64,000 nt of DNA from G963665495 sp963677785 (GCA_963677785.2 CAXXDH010000002.1:372001-436000); one strand, 5' to 3'. Shown: positions 9,140-17,430, counted from the stretch's first letter. Numbers and translations are program-made. Notes: generated from the sequence alone by a model not told the origin.

Positions 9140-9309
9140 TGTTACCTCCTTTTTTGTATCCTTCGGTACGCGGAAGGAGCAAAAAACTGGACAGAAGTAT
9201 CCCACGCTTCAGAAGGAGAGGGAAGTCTTTTATTCCGAAGAATAGTTAAAGGACTTTAAGATGGCCGTGAGTTTTATTGGAAGGACATTTCGATTGATGG
9301 TTCTAAGAG

Positions 9310-9344
9310 AAAAACGCAGAGCGCCTGTGACAAAGCGCTCCGCG
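9310..9344 (-). terminator. Rho-independent terminator after paralogue B
   Basis: A 10-bp stem, CGCAGAGCGC at 9315-9324 with GCGCTCCGCG at 9335-9344 (one G-U pair), followed on the minus strand by a T-run at 9310-9314. It terminates the transcript of the gene ending at 9390. Confidence 0.8.
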
Positions 9345-9389
9345 TTGTGCTATTTCAACGATTCTGCAAAGCGGAAACTTTCGTGAGAC

Positions 9390-10091
9390 TTAATTAGGAG
9401 GCGGCACCTGCACGTACACGGTGGTGTTGCCCTGTGCGTACGGGCGGTAGTAGACACCATTGACCAGATAATAGGTAATGCCGGCAATGGCTGTCATGGT
9501 CGCTGCCGCTGTCAGACTCCAGACGAAGGGTCGGCCTAACCACCAGGGGCTGGGACCGTGTCCATGCCAGGGCGTGGTTTGCCAGGGGCCCGGACCAACA
9601 GGCGGTTTGATATGCGGCGGACGCGGCGGAACCGGGCGTCCGTGACCATAATAGGGCCTGGGGGGTGTAACGTTGGGGTTATGCCGTTTCGCGGGTTGTT
9701 TGGGCGGTTTGGCAGGGTTCTTCGGGTGTGGCGGACGCTGGGGGGCTACGGGAGTCGTACCGGGCCGGTGCTTCTTGTCCGGGCGTTCTCCGGCCTTTCG
9801 GGTTTGAGGGCCTTTATCAGGACCGCGCCGGATATTTGGAGCCGTTTGACCGGGGCGTTGTTTTCGCCCCGGATCATCCTGCCAGAGCTTGGAGCCGGGC
9901 TGATTGCTCCCAGGGCGGTTGCCGCCTTTTTTTAGCTTGTCGGGTGGCCCATCTCCCCGGCGCTGGGCATAGGCCAGATTCCCGGCGGTGGATAGAGGCA
10001 AAAGTAAAAAGGAACCGTCGCAAACAAGACTGGCGATCAGGATCCCCAGTACCAAAATCTTATGGGGGTGCTTCCAATTGGAAAGTCGCAT
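9390..10091 (-). CDS. Pro/Lys-rich exported protein (paralogue B)
   Basis: A 233-residue protein with the same plan as its downstream neighbour: an N-terminal hydrophobic segment (ILVLGILIASLVCDGSFLLL, residues about 12-32), a long basic, proline-rich low-complexity middle (residues about 45-150, with PPKQPAK, PPRPPHIKPP), and the conserved C-terminal block GPWQTTPWHGHGPSPWW, ITYYLVNGVYYRPY and TTVYVQVPPP. The middle differs strongly in composition between the two copies, basic here, glycine-rich there, whereas the ends match, which points to duplication followed by rapid divergence of a spacer. GAGGAGATCATC precedes the ATG. Likely periplasmic or cell-wall associated; function unknown. Confidence 0.75.
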   Translation of the reverse strand: MRLSNWKHPHKILVLGILIASLVCDGSFLLLPLSTAGNLAYAQRRGDGPPDKLKKGGNRPGSNQPGSKLWQDDPGRKQRPGQTAPNIRRGPDKGPQTRKAGERPDKKHRPGTTPVAPQRPPHPKNPAKPPKQPAKRHNPNVTPPRPYYGHGRPVPPRPPHIKPPVGPGPWQTTPWHGHGPSPWWLGRPFVWSLTAAATMTAIAGITYYLVNGVYYRPYAQGNTTVYVQVPPPN

Positions 10092-10591
10092 GATGATCTC
10101 CTCAGATGATTTTTTACCGGTTTGGTTGCATCAAAACATAAAGTCATTGCTTCCCGGAATTTTTAGGCAGCCCAGGAATGTATTCTCTGTTTCATGGATG
10201 TAAAGACGTTTTGAAGGTGCTGTTCTTGTCAGCCATATCATGCAGACGGGAGTAATGCCGTTGCGGGAGCGTGGTTGCAGACTGCTGCAACATGACGTTG
10301 AGATTGAATCCCGCAGATTCCGGACAGATTATCTCCTGGTACGTAAAGTTTTTTGGTTCAAGGCTTATTAAAGCATACATGTTGATTTGAGGAAAGTCAT
10401 TACTTAAGAATGAACGGCAACGGATGGAAGGTATTAAGCAAATTAGCAAGAACTGGGAAATGGGACTTGACCCCCGGAAGGCTATGCCTTATCCAATTTT
10501 TTTACTTCGTAGTAAAAGAGTGCCGCCAGAGAATTTTAAATTCTTTGACGGCACAAAAAATATGGCGTTGAGTCAAGGTGAGGAATTAACT
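10092..10591. other. Intergenic region upstream of greA
   Basis: Five hundred bases between the divergent paralogue B gene and greA. No gene with a credible start was found. The only structure noted is the hairpin at 10520-10554. Confidence 0.5.
10520..10554 (+). promoter_or_regulatory. Stem-loop in greA leader
   Basis: GTGCCG at 10520-10525 pairs with CGGCAC at 10549-10554, and inside it AGAATTT at 10530-10536 mirrors AAATTCT at 10538-10544. It lies 38 bases before the greA start. It could be a leader hairpin controlling greA; there is no T-run, only an A-run after it. Confidence 0.45.
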
Positions 10592-11080
10592 ATGAGCAGT
10601 ATCCCCATTTCGGTCGAAGGCTTCGAAAAGGTAAAGAAAGAGCTGGAAGAACTTAAGAAGGAACGCCCGGCGGTCATTCAGGCGATCAAAGAAGCGCGTG
10701 AAGAAGGCGATTTGAAAGAAAATGCCGGGTATGACGCCGCCCGTGAGCGGCAAGGCATGCTTGAAGCCAAGATCAATTACATTGAGTCCCGTATGCCGCA
10801 GTTTACGGTCATCGATTTGAACAAACTGGATGGAGAAAAGGTCACTTTCGGAGCTACGGTGACGATTGAGGATTTGGAAAGCGGCGTGGAGAAAAAGTAC
10901 ACCTTGCTGGGCCCTGATGAAGCTGATTACAAAACGGGCAGTATTTCCATTCTTTCCCCCGTTGCCAAGGCCTTGCTCGGCAAACACGTGGGCGATGAAG
11001 TCGTGGTAGTCGCTCCAGGAGGCAGAGTTGAGTACGAGATTGTCTCCGTTGAGTTTTTAGGGGCCAATCCCAACAATTAG
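10592..11080 (+). CDS. greA: Transcription elongation factor GreA
   Basis: A 162-residue protein that binds the RNA polymerase secondary channel and stimulates cleavage of backtracked RNA. The N-terminal coiled coil contains the signature EEGDLKENAGYDAARERQ (residues about 37-54) with the acidic tip residues D and E that hold the catalytic magnesium. The C-terminal domain ends VSVEFLGA. The reading frame extends 56 codons upstream, but the ATG at 10592 gives the normal GreA length and N-terminus (SSIPISVEGFEKVKKELEEL) and has AAGGTGAGGAA upstream. It is followed by a terminator, so it is probably a single-gene unit. Confidence 0.95.
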   Translation: MSSIPISVEGFEKVKKELEELKKERPAVIQAIKEAREEGDLKENAGYDAARERQGMLEAKINYIESRMPQFTVIDLNKLDGEKVTFGATVTIEDLESGVEKKYTLLGPDEADYKTGSISILSPVAKALLGKHVGDEVVVVAPGGRVEYEIVSVEFLGANPNN

Positions 11081-11107
11081 CTGTATCCACTTTTTATTGA
11101 GTTTTGC

Positions 11108-11139
11108 AGGCTGCTGGTGTTATCCGGCAGCCTTTTTTT
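11108..11139 (+). terminator. Rho-independent terminator after greA
   Basis: AGGCTGC at 11108-11114 pairs with GCAGCCT at 11127-11133 and is followed by seven T. Confidence 0.85.
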
Positions 11140-11214
11140 GCATGGTTTGTAAAAAGACATCCCGGGCAGGCTGTAGGGAAAAGGGTTTCGTAGGGAACGG
11201 GAAATGAACGGGAT

Positions 11215-11232
11215 CTGTGATTTGATTCACAA
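11215..11232. promoter_or_regulatory. CRP/FNR-type palindrome upstream of ppaC
   Basis: TGTGA (11216-11220), six bases, TCACA (11227-11231), the consensus layout of CRP/FNR-superfamily operators. In Desulfovibrio the HcpR regulator of sulfate-reduction and nitrosative-stress genes is remembered to use a TTGTGA-N6-TCACAA type site. It lies 184 bases before the ppaC start. Confidence 0.5.
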
Positions 11233-11264
11233 TTAGTGCAGGAAACAACTTGGCAGTCGTTGAC

Positions 11265-11286
11265 GTTTGTGCTATTTGGCACAAAC
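11265..11286. promoter_or_regulatory. 8-bp-arm palindrome upstream of ppaC
   Basis: GTTTGTGC at 11265-11272, spacer TATTTG, GCACAAAC at 11279-11286. Perfect arms with a six-base spacer, the same geometry as the neighbouring CRP/FNR-like site, suggesting a second operator. Confidence 0.5.
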
Positions 11287-11303
11287 CGTCATGCAAGCCC
11301 TGG

Positions 11304-11366
11304 AACGCTCGCTTGGAGCGTTATAAAGGGAGCCATTGAAAGTGATAAGCGGTGTCACCGCATCAC
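11304..11366. promoter_or_regulatory. Two further dyads in the ppaC leader
   Basis: AACGCTC/GAGCGTT at 11304-11322 with a five-base loop, and GTGAT-AA-GCGGTG-T-CACCGC-ATCAC at 11342-11366, a nearly perfect 25-base palindrome. They could be operators or hairpins in a 5' untranslated region. Confidence 0.45.
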
Positions 11367-11414
11367 ATATTGCACCCGTTGGGATAACAAAAACTCAGTT
11401 TTAGGAGGTTTCGT

Positions 11415-12329
11415 ATGTCAATTTTGGTCTATGGGCACAAAAGCCCTGATACCGACACCATCGTATCCGCCATTGCCCTGGCTGACCTGTCCACTAAGCA
11501 GGGAAAAGAAGCCAAACCCATCGCCCTTGGCGAAGTGAATCCTGAGTCCGCTTTTGTGCTTGAAAAGTTCGGCCTTACCGCTCCTGAAGTCTGCACTTCC
11601 GTTGCCGGCCAGAAAGTCATGCTCGTAGACCATTCCGACCTGGCTCAGAGCCCTGATGATTTGAAAGATGCCGAGATCGTTACCATCGTCGACCACCACA
11701 AGCTGGGCGACATAACCACTTCCAATCCCCTTGAAATGTGGGTATGGCCCGTGGGCTGCACCTGCACCGTGCTGCACAGCATGTACAAGTACGCCGGCAT
11801 CGAAATCCCCAAAGGCATCGCCGGCGCCATGTGCTGCGCCATCCTGAGCGACACCGTCATGTTCAAGTCCGTGACCTGCACTGATTCCGACAAGAAGGCT
11901 GTAGAGGATCTGGCTTCCATCGCCGGCATCGGCGATGTGATGGCTCTGGGCATGGAAATGTTCAAGGTCAAATCCGCTGTTGACGGCGCTTCCATGAGCG
12001 ATCTCGTTTTCCGTGATTTCAAGGATTTCGACATGAACGGCAACAAGGTCGGCATCGGCCAGCTGGAAGTCGTCGACCTGTCCATTCTGGAACCCGTAAA
12101 AGAGGGACTTTACACAGAAATTCAGAAGGTTAAGGGCGAAGGCCGCCACAGCGTGTTCTTGCTTTTGACCGACATCATGAAAGAAGGCTCTGAAATGCTG
12201 ATCGTTTCCGACGATCCTTCCGTTGTTGAGAAAGCTTTCGGCAAGGGCGGCGACAAGTCCGTCTGGCTGGACGGCGTAATGAGCCGCAAAAAGCAGGTCG
12301 TTCCCAATTTCGAGAAAGCTTTCAAATAA
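11415..12329 (+). CDS. ppaC: Manganese-dependent inorganic pyrophosphatase (family II)
   Basis: A 304-residue DHH-superfamily enzyme that hydrolyses pyrophosphate to phosphate. The metal-binding motifs are visible: YGHKSPDTDTIVSA near residues 6-19, MLVDHSDLAQSP near 72 (D-H), VDHHKLGD near 94-101 (DHH), and the C-terminal DHHA2 domain with the substrate-binding SRKKQ near residue 294. Length matches family II. In sulfate reducers pyrophosphatase pulls ATP sulfurylase forward by removing pyrophosphate made during sulfate activation. AGGAGG at 11403 sets the start. The unusually dyad-rich leader suggests regulated expression. Codon choice is rich in C-ending codons compared with neighbours, consistent with high expression. 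Confidence 0.95.
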   Translation: MSILVYGHKSPDTDTIVSAIALADLSTKQGKEAKPIALGEVNPESAFVLEKFGLTAPEVCTSVAGQKVMLVDHSDLAQSPDDLKDAEIVTIVDHHKLGDITTSNPLEMWVWPVGCTCTVLHSMYKYAGIEIPKGIAGAMCCAILSDTVMFKSVTCTDSDKKAVEDLASIAGIGDVMALGMEMFKVKSAVDGASMSDLVFRDFKDFDMNGNKVGIGQLEVVDLSILEPVKEGLYTEIQKVKGEGRHSVFLLLTDIMKEGSEMLIVSDDPSVVEKAFGKGGDKSVWLDGVMSRKKQVVPNFEKAFK

Positions 12330-12380
12330 GCTTTCTCAACGTTTGTTTGAAAGGGGAGTCCGCAAGGGCTCCCTTTTTTT
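12312..12380 (+). terminator. ppaC terminator with extra hairpin over the stop codon
   Basis: The terminator is GGGAGTCC at 12354-12361 paired with GGGCTCCC at 12366-12373, then seven T. Just before it GAGAAAGCTT (12312-12321) and AAGCTTTCTC (12328-12337) form a perfect 10-bp stem whose loop holds part of the stop codon region. Confidence 0.8.
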
Positions 12381-12537
12381 ATCCGCAGGAATCAGGTGTT
12401 GATTTTTTTCCCTTACGACATTTCATTTCTGCCTCTACGTCAGACAGTTCCGAACTGCCGTTGGCAGGAAATCAATTTTCGTATGAGCCAGGAGAGCTGA
12501 TTTTCATTGAATGGTATGATCTCGCAACGCCAGGCCC

Positions 12538-13038
12538 TTAATCCGGATCAGGAGGGGGGAGCTTTTGTCTTTTTGGGTGCTCTTCAAAGGAAATGTCCGG
12601 TGTTTTTTCTACGGTCAACAATTGAATGAGCATGTCGGAGCGGTTGCTGAGCAACGTACAAAAAAAAGAGCCGACAAAGGCTCCGGCAACAGTACCGGTT
12701 CCGGCCAAGTGCCAGTAGCCGAAGACAAGAGCAGTCACCAATCCCAAAAAACCGCCTCCAAGCGTACCCAACACCATCCCGCTGATAATTTCTTCGCTTT
12801 CCCAAAGACTTTTTCTTTTTCGCGATTCGGCAATGATGACCCGCAAAACCAAACCTGTCATGGTGCCAACGGCCCCTGAAATGGCCACAAACGCGGAGGC
12901 GAGCAAAGAAAAAACTGCGAGCGGCAAGGGCGTATCGCCGTAATAGCCTTGGATAAAACCGGCAAGCAGGCCAATGGCCCACGCCGTCAGAGCACATTTG
13001 CTCTGGGTGCGGGCGATATGTTTTGTTAACGTATCCAT
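12538..13038 (-). CDS. Predicted membrane protein, unknown
   Basis: A 166-residue protein from the ATG at 13038 (a frame-matched ATG seven codons upstream is also possible). There are about four hydrophobic segments: AWAIGLLAGFIQGYY, LAVFSLLASAFVAISGAVG, GMVLGTLGGGFLGLVTALVF and GTVAGAFVGSFFCTLL. The glycine-rich third and fourth segments resemble glycine zippers. The C-terminus is polar and proline-rich (HPKRQKLPPPDPD) and likely cytoplasmic. I do not recognise a family. It is convergent with ppaC and divergent from the response regulator gene downstream. Confidence 0.65.
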   Translation of the reverse strand: MDTLTKHIARTQSKCALTAWAIGLLAGFIQGYYGDTPLPLAVFSLLASAFVAISGAVGTMTGLVLRVIIAESRKRKSLWESEEIISGMVLGTLGGGFLGLVTALVFGYWHLAGTGTVAGAFVGSFFCTLLSNRSDMLIQLLTVEKTPDISFEEHPKRQKLPPPDPD

Positions 13039-13211
13039 GTGCCTCAATAAAAAAATCAATTTGTATCCGTTGCCGCTGTACAGGGTTTAGGCATTAACTC
13101 TGGATTTGTTCAAGGAAAAAAAGTTCCTTTTGCATTTGTTTTTTGATAACTAAAAGAAAAGAAGCTTGTTGCCTGTGAGAGACCATTAAGTTGTTTATTG
13201 AGGAGGTGCGA

Positions 13212-13610
13212 ATGAGGATTTTGATCGTCGAGGATGATTTTACCAGCCGAAAGTTGTTGCAAACGATTTTGGCTCCCTATGGCGACTGCGATATGGCGAT
13301 GAATGGCCTTGAGGCTGTTGATGCCTTCAAGGCGGCCCTGGAAGCGAAAGCCCCTTACGAACTCATTTGTCTGGATATCATGATGCCCGAAATGGACGGA
13401 CACGAAGCGTTGAAAATAATTCGCGGCATAGAAAAAGAACGCGGCCTGCGTGGCCCGAATGAAGCCAAAGTTGTGATGATTACGGCTCTGGATGATCCGC
13501 GCAATGTTGTCGAAGCGTATTATAAGGGGGGAGCCACTTCGTATATTCCCAAACCTATTGATAAGCATATGTTCATTCATTTGTTGCGAAATCTGGGTCT
13601 GGTTGAATAA
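13212..13610 (+). CDS. Single-domain response regulator
   Basis: A 132-residue receiver domain: RILIVEDDFTSRKLLQTIL with the acidic pair near residues 7-8, phosphoacceptor in ICLDIMMPEMDGHE near residue 57, MITALDD, and the lysine in SYIPKPIDK near 111. GAGGAGGTG directly upstream fixes the ATG at 13212. No output domain. It resembles CheY-like regulators of chemotaxis or signal networks common in Desulfovibrio. No partner kinase is adjacent. Confidence 0.88.
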   Translation: MRILIVEDDFTSRKLLQTILAPYGDCDMAMNGLEAVDAFKAALEAKAPYELICLDIMMPEMDGHEALKIIRGIEKERGLRGPNEAKVVMITALDDPRNVVEAYYKGGATSYIPKPIDKHMFIHLLRNLGLVE

Positions 13611-13711
13611 AAAAGTGCGCTGTGCTTGCAGTGCAAAATCTCAAACCGCCTTCCCCGCCCGTACGTGTTGCTGCCTTTTAAACGGATCACTTGGGGATGT
13701 TTGACCATGTC

Positions 13712-14551
13712 ATGAAAAAAATTATCTTTATTTTTGTATTGTTGGGAATGTTCGGGACGGTCATTTGCTTGGGGTGCCCGGTAGCAACGGCCTGGTCGCA
13801 AACAGGGAATCCGGAGCAGTTCGCCAGTCAGTCCGGACAGCCTGCGCAATCTGATTCCTTTACTGGCGGATTGCTGGGCGCCGTGTTGCTGGGCGAGCCT
13901 TTTGAAGGCATCACCATTCCGGACGTTTTGGCCTTACTGGGGCTGGCGCTCATTGGATATCGGCTTTTCCGGAGATCCCGTGATGATTCGGACCAGAGCG
14001 GAACAGGTGGTTCCATGATGGATGACGATGCTGCGCCCGGTCCGGGGATGGACAGCGAAGCCTATCGCCGCGCCAAACAGTATTGGGACTATATGAACGG
14101 CAAGACGGACCCGAAACAGAGTCAGAATGATACCTCTCCGCCTGCTGCTCCCGATGCTGCCAATGGATCTGCTGCCGGTGCGTTGAAGGGGCGTTTCGAT
14201 ACGGATGATTTTCTCAAGGGAGCCAAGCTGGTTTACGGGCGTATTCATGATGGAGTTAAAAAAAACGACTACGATGATCTTGACGCGTTTACCACCCCGG
14301 ATATGCTGGAACGCATTCGGTCCAAGCCTGGAACACTTGCCAAGAACGGCATGATCATGTTTGTGGACGCCGAACTCCTCGACGTGACGGACATTGCCGG
14401 AGAAACCCGTGCCACCGTGCGTTTCAAGGCCCTGGTACAGTACGCGGACAAGGGAAAATCCGAGGATGTTTCGGAAGTCTGGCATTTCAGAAGAAAATCC
14501 GACGACCCCAAGGACACTTGGCGCTTGCAAGATACCGAGCACTTCCAGTAG
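13712..14551 (+). CDS. Tim44-like domain exported/membrane protein
   Basis: A 279-residue protein. Residues 1-30 form a signal sequence (KKIIFIFVLLGMFGTVICLG, ending near ATAWSQ). A hydrophobic stretch about 50-92 (GLLGAVLLG, then IPDVLALLGLALIGYRLF) is a probable membrane anchor. Residues about 165-279 match the Tim44/MRPL45-like domain (FLKGAKLVYGRIHDGVKKNDYDDLDAFTTPDMLE), an NTF2-like fold found in membrane-anchored bacterial proteins of unknown function. ATG 13712 is preferred because it starts the signal sequence; ATG 13697 is an alternative. It precedes cobA-hemD by 34 bases and may be in the same transcript. Confidence 0.8.
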   Translation: MKKIIFIFVLLGMFGTVICLGCPVATAWSQTGNPEQFASQSGQPAQSDSFTGGLLGAVLLGEPFEGITIPDVLALLGLALIGYRLFRRSRDDSDQSGTGGSMMDDDAAPGPGMDSEAYRRAKQYWDYMNGKTDPKQSQNDTSPPAAPDAANGSAAGALKGRFDTDDFLKGAKLVYGRIHDGVKKNDYDDLDAFTTPDMLERIRSKPGTLAKNGMIMFVDAELLDVTDIAGETRATVRFKALVQYADKGKSEDVSEVWHFRRKSDDPKDTWRLQDTEHFQ

Positions 14552-14585
14552 AGTCCCCACGCACATCACGCGAATGGGAGGTTCG

Positions 14586-16106
14586 ATGAAGGTATTTTTA
14601 ATCGGTTCAGGACCTGGAGATCCTGGGCTTCTGACATTGAAGGCCAAGGCCGTGCTGTCGGAAGCCGATACAATTGTATATGACTATCTGGCGCCCAAAG
14701 CTATTCTGGAGCACTGCAATCCTGAAGCCGAAATTATTTACGTCGGCAAAAAAGGCGGAGATCACACCCTGCCGCAAGACAAGATCAACTCCTTGCTTGT
14801 GGAAAAAGCCAAAGAGGGCAAGATCGTTGCCCGTCTGAAGGGTGGGGATCCGTATATTTTCGGCAGAGGTGCGGAAGAAGCCGAGGAGCTTCTGGAAGCG
14901 GGGGTTCCTTTTGAAGTGGTTCCTGGAGTGACTTCAGCAGTCGCCGCTCCAGCCTACGCCGGCATTCCTTTAACCCATAGAAAATTTGCCTCCAGCTGCT
15001 GTTTCATCACCGGCCACGAGGACCCGACAAAAGCGGAAAGTTCTCTGGATTGGTCTGTCCTGGCCAAGTTTCCGGGGACGCTGGTTTTTTTCATGGGAAT
15101 GAAAAATTTGCCGATGATTGCTGATAATCTGGTCAGCAACGGCATGCCCAAAGAAACCCCTGCGGCGCTCGTACGCTGGGGCACCACTTGCAAACACCGT
15201 TCTCTGGCCACTGATTTGGAGCACATTGCCGCTGATGCTGAGCGGTATCAATTCGGCGCTCCTTCTTTGATTGTCGTCGGACATGTGGTCAGTCTGCGCG
15301 ATACGCTCAATTTTTTCGAACAGCGACCTTTGCTGGGCAAGGGGGTGGTCGTCACCCGCGCGCGCCAGCAGGCCAGTGAGCTTGCGGACCGGCTCGAGGA
15401 ACTGGGCGCTTGCTGCATCCAATATCCGACCATTTCCATTCAGCCACTGGACGATTACCAGCAGGTGGAAGAGGCCATACTTTCGCTGCAGCGCTATGAC
15501 TGGCTGGTGTTCACTTCGGTCAACGGAGTAAACTATTTCTGGCAACAGCTCGAACTTATCGGGCTGGACTCCAGGATCCTTGCCGGCAGTGAAATTGCCG
15601 CCATCGGGCCGGCCACAGCCGCAGCCCTCAAGCAGCACGGCATCACGCCGGATTTCGTACCCCCAAAATATGTGGCGGAAAGTGTGGTCGAAGGACTGAT
15701 CGAGCGCGGCATTCAAGGCAAGAATGTTTTGATTCCCCGCGCGAGAGAGGCCCGTGAGGTGCTTCCCGAGGAACTGACAAAAGCAGGCTGTTTCGTGAAG
15801 GTGCTTCCGGTTTATGAAACGGTTCTGGCCAGGCATGCGGAAGATGATCTGCGTACGCGGCTTGATGCCGGTGAAGTGCAATGCATAACCTTTGCCAGTT
15901 CTTCCACTGTGGAGAATTTTTTCGAGCTGCTTCCCCCGGACACGTTCCGGAAATATGAACAGCGGCCCAAGTTGGCTTGTATCGGCCCGGTTACCGCCCG
16001 GACTTTGGAACGTTTCGGATTCAAAGCGGACATCCAGCCCGCTGAGTATACCATTCCCGCACTGGTTAAGTCCGTAGCGGAAGCATTGGAGACGAAAAGT
16101 GAGTAA
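14586..16106 (+). CDS. cobA-hemD: Fused uroporphyrinogen III C-methyltransferase / uroporphyrinogen III synthase
   Basis: A 506-residue fusion. The N-terminal part (about 1-245) is the SAM-dependent methyltransferase that makes precorrin-2: VFLIGSGPGDPGLLTLKA, then VARLKGGDPYIFGRGAEE and VPGVTSAVAAPAYAGIPLTHR. The C-terminal part (about 255-500) is HemD-type synthase: VVVTRARQQASELADRLEELGA, VFTSVNGVNYFW and a final ITFASSSTVENFFELL. Together they convert hydroxymethylbilane to precorrin-2, the entry to siroheme (sulfite reductase cofactor), cobalamin and the siroheme-dependent heme route of sulfate reducers. The frame is open further upstream, but ATG 14586 with GGGAGGTTCG upstream gives the conserved N-terminus. 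It overlaps the purN start by eight bases. Confidence 0.95.
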   Translation: MKVFLIGSGPGDPGLLTLKAKAVLSEADTIVYDYLAPKAILEHCNPEAEIIYVGKKGGDHTLPQDKINSLLVEKAKEGKIVARLKGGDPYIFGRGAEEAEELLEAGVPFEVVPGVTSAVAAPAYAGIPLTHRKFASSCCFITGHEDPTKAESSLDWSVLAKFPGTLVFFMGMKNLPMIADNLVSNGMPKETPAALVRWGTTCKHRSLATDLEHIAADAERYQFGAPSLIVVGHVVSLRDTLNFFEQRPLLGKGVVVTRARQQASELADRLEELGACCIQYPTISIQPLDDYQQVEEAILSLQRYDWLVFTSVNGVNYFWQQLELIGLDSRILAGSEIAAIGPATAAALKQHGITPDFVPPKYVAESVVEGLIERGIQGKNVLIPRAREAREVLPEELTKAGCFVKVLPVYETVLARHAEDDLRTRLDAGEVQCITFASSSTVENFFELLPPDTFRKYEQRPKLACIGPVTARTLERFGFKADIQPAEYTIPALVKSVAEALETKSE

Positions 16107-16791
16107 TGGCTCTCCATTACAGCTGGCTGTGCTCGTCTCCGGCAGCGGTTCGAATCTGCAGTCCATTATTGATAAAATTGAGTCTGGTCTGCTGCAGGCG
16201 GAAATCAAACTTGTTGTATCCAATAAAGCCTCGGCATTTGGGCTTGAAAGAGCCAGAAAGCACGGCATCGCAACGCTAGCGCTGCCTCATGAGAAGTTCG
16301 CCAACCGGGAGTTTTTTGATCTGGCCATGGTGGAGGCGATCCGCGAAGCCGGAGCTGATACCGTTGCTTTGGCAGGGTTCATGCGGATTTTGACGCACGC
16401 GTTTCTGAATGCCTTTCCTGATCGGGTCCTCAATATCCATCCGGCCTTGCTGCCGAGTTTTGCCGGTGCGCACGGCCAGGCGGACGCGGCGGAGTATGGC
16501 GTCAAGATATCCGGCTGTACGGTTCATTTTGTGGATGAGTATATGGATCACGGGCCCATTGTAATACAGGCAGCTGTTCCAGCCAATCCGCATGAGGAAG
16601 CCGACGTGCTTGCCAAAAGGATACTCAGACTGGAGCATAGGATTTATCCGCAGGTGTTGCAGTGGCTGGCTCAGGGCAGGCTGCGGATCGAAGGCCGGCA
16701 CGTACGGCTGCTGCCTGCGCCGGACCAGGTGGAACTCGCCCCGTTTGAGGCGGATTCGTTGGTGCATCCGCCTTTGGAAAAGGGATTTTGA
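16099..16791 (+). CDS. purN: Phosphoribosylglycinamide formyltransferase
   Basis: A 230-residue enzyme of purine synthesis that transfers a formyl group from 10-formyl-tetrahydrofolate to GAR. Motifs: LAVLVSGSGSNLQSIIDK near residue 8 (phosphate loop), the catalytic region VLNIHPALLPSFAGAHGQ near 110-127 (N, H) and GCTVHFVDEYMDHGPIV with the catalytic aspartate near 152. The GTG start at 16099 lies inside the end of cobA-hemD, implying translational coupling. The C-terminal 25 residues are longer than usual. Confidence 0.95.
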   Translation: MSNGSPLQLAVLVSGSGSNLQSIIDKIESGLLQAEIKLVVSNKASAFGLERARKHGIATLALPHEKFANREFFDLAMVEAIREAGADTVALAGFMRILTHAFLNAFPDRVLNIHPALLPSFAGAHGQADAAEYGVKISGCTVHFVDEYMDHGPIVIQAAVPANPHEEADVLAKRILRLEHRIYPQVLQWLAQGRLRIEGRHVRLLPAPDQVELAPFEADSLVHPPLEKGF

Positions 16792-16825
16792 CGCGACCGG
16801 TACGCAGGGCTGCGGAAGGAGACCC

Positions 16826-17392
16826 ATGAGCGATAGCAGCGAGCAATTTCGGTTTGCCCTCAGTTTGAAAGAAAAGCAGTATCTTAAAGACTTGGTCAGG
16901 CTTTGTATCCTCAGACGTCTTCAGGGAAAGAGTCTGAAACTTTTGCCTGAAGCACCCACTGAGCGTTTGGAACAGCCGTTTGGAGCGTTTGTGACGCTCA
17001 AACGAGACGGACAACTGCGGGGGTGCATCGGTAGAATAGACGCTGCGGCTCCTTTGCTGGAAACCATTGCGCAGATGGCGCAGGCCGCCGCATTCGAGGA
17101 TCCTCGTTTTCCTCCATTGGTATTGGAGGAGTTTGATGCGCTTGATATCGAAATATCCATCCTCAGCCCCATTGAACCCTGTCCGGATACGAATAGGATA
17201 GAGATCGGGCGCCATGGTCTGATCATTCGTTCCGAAGGACGCTCTGGTCTGCTTTTGCCTCAGGTACCGGTGGAATGGGGCTGGGACAGGCAAGAGTTTT
17301 TGCAGCATACGTGTCGCAAAGCCGGATTGCCTTTGAACGCATGGTGCAAGCCGGAGACGCAACTGTTGTGGTTTGAAGCTGAAGTGTTCTAA
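16826..17392 (+). CDS. AMMECR1-domain protein (AmmeMemoRadiSam system protein A)
   Basis: A 188-residue protein of the AMMECR1 family: LRGCIGRIDAAAPLLETIAQMAQAAAFEDPRF (the LRGCIG hallmark, residues about 64-95), then ISILSPIEP and GRSGLLLPQVPVEWGWDRQEFL near 150. ATG 16826 with GGAAGGAG upstream is chosen. The usual companions, a MEMO1-like protein and a radical SAM protein of the AmmeMemoRadiSam set, are not next to it in this window. The biochemical role of the family is not settled. Stop and start of the next gene's upstream ATG overlap (TAATG), so it may be in one operon with purN and the following exported protein. Confidence 0.88.
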   Translation: MSDSSEQFRFALSLKEKQYLKDLVRLCILRRLQGKSLKLLPEAPTERLEQPFGAFVTLKRDGQLRGCIGRIDAAAPLLETIAQMAQAAAFEDPRFPPLVLEEFDALDIEISILSPIEPCPDTNRIEIGRHGLIIRSEGRSGLLLPQVPVEWGWDRQEFLQHTCRKAGLPLNAWCKPETQLLWFEAEVF

Positions 17393-17430
17393 TGTCTTCG
17401 CAGCACACCAGAAAAAGGAGTGGAGGTTCC

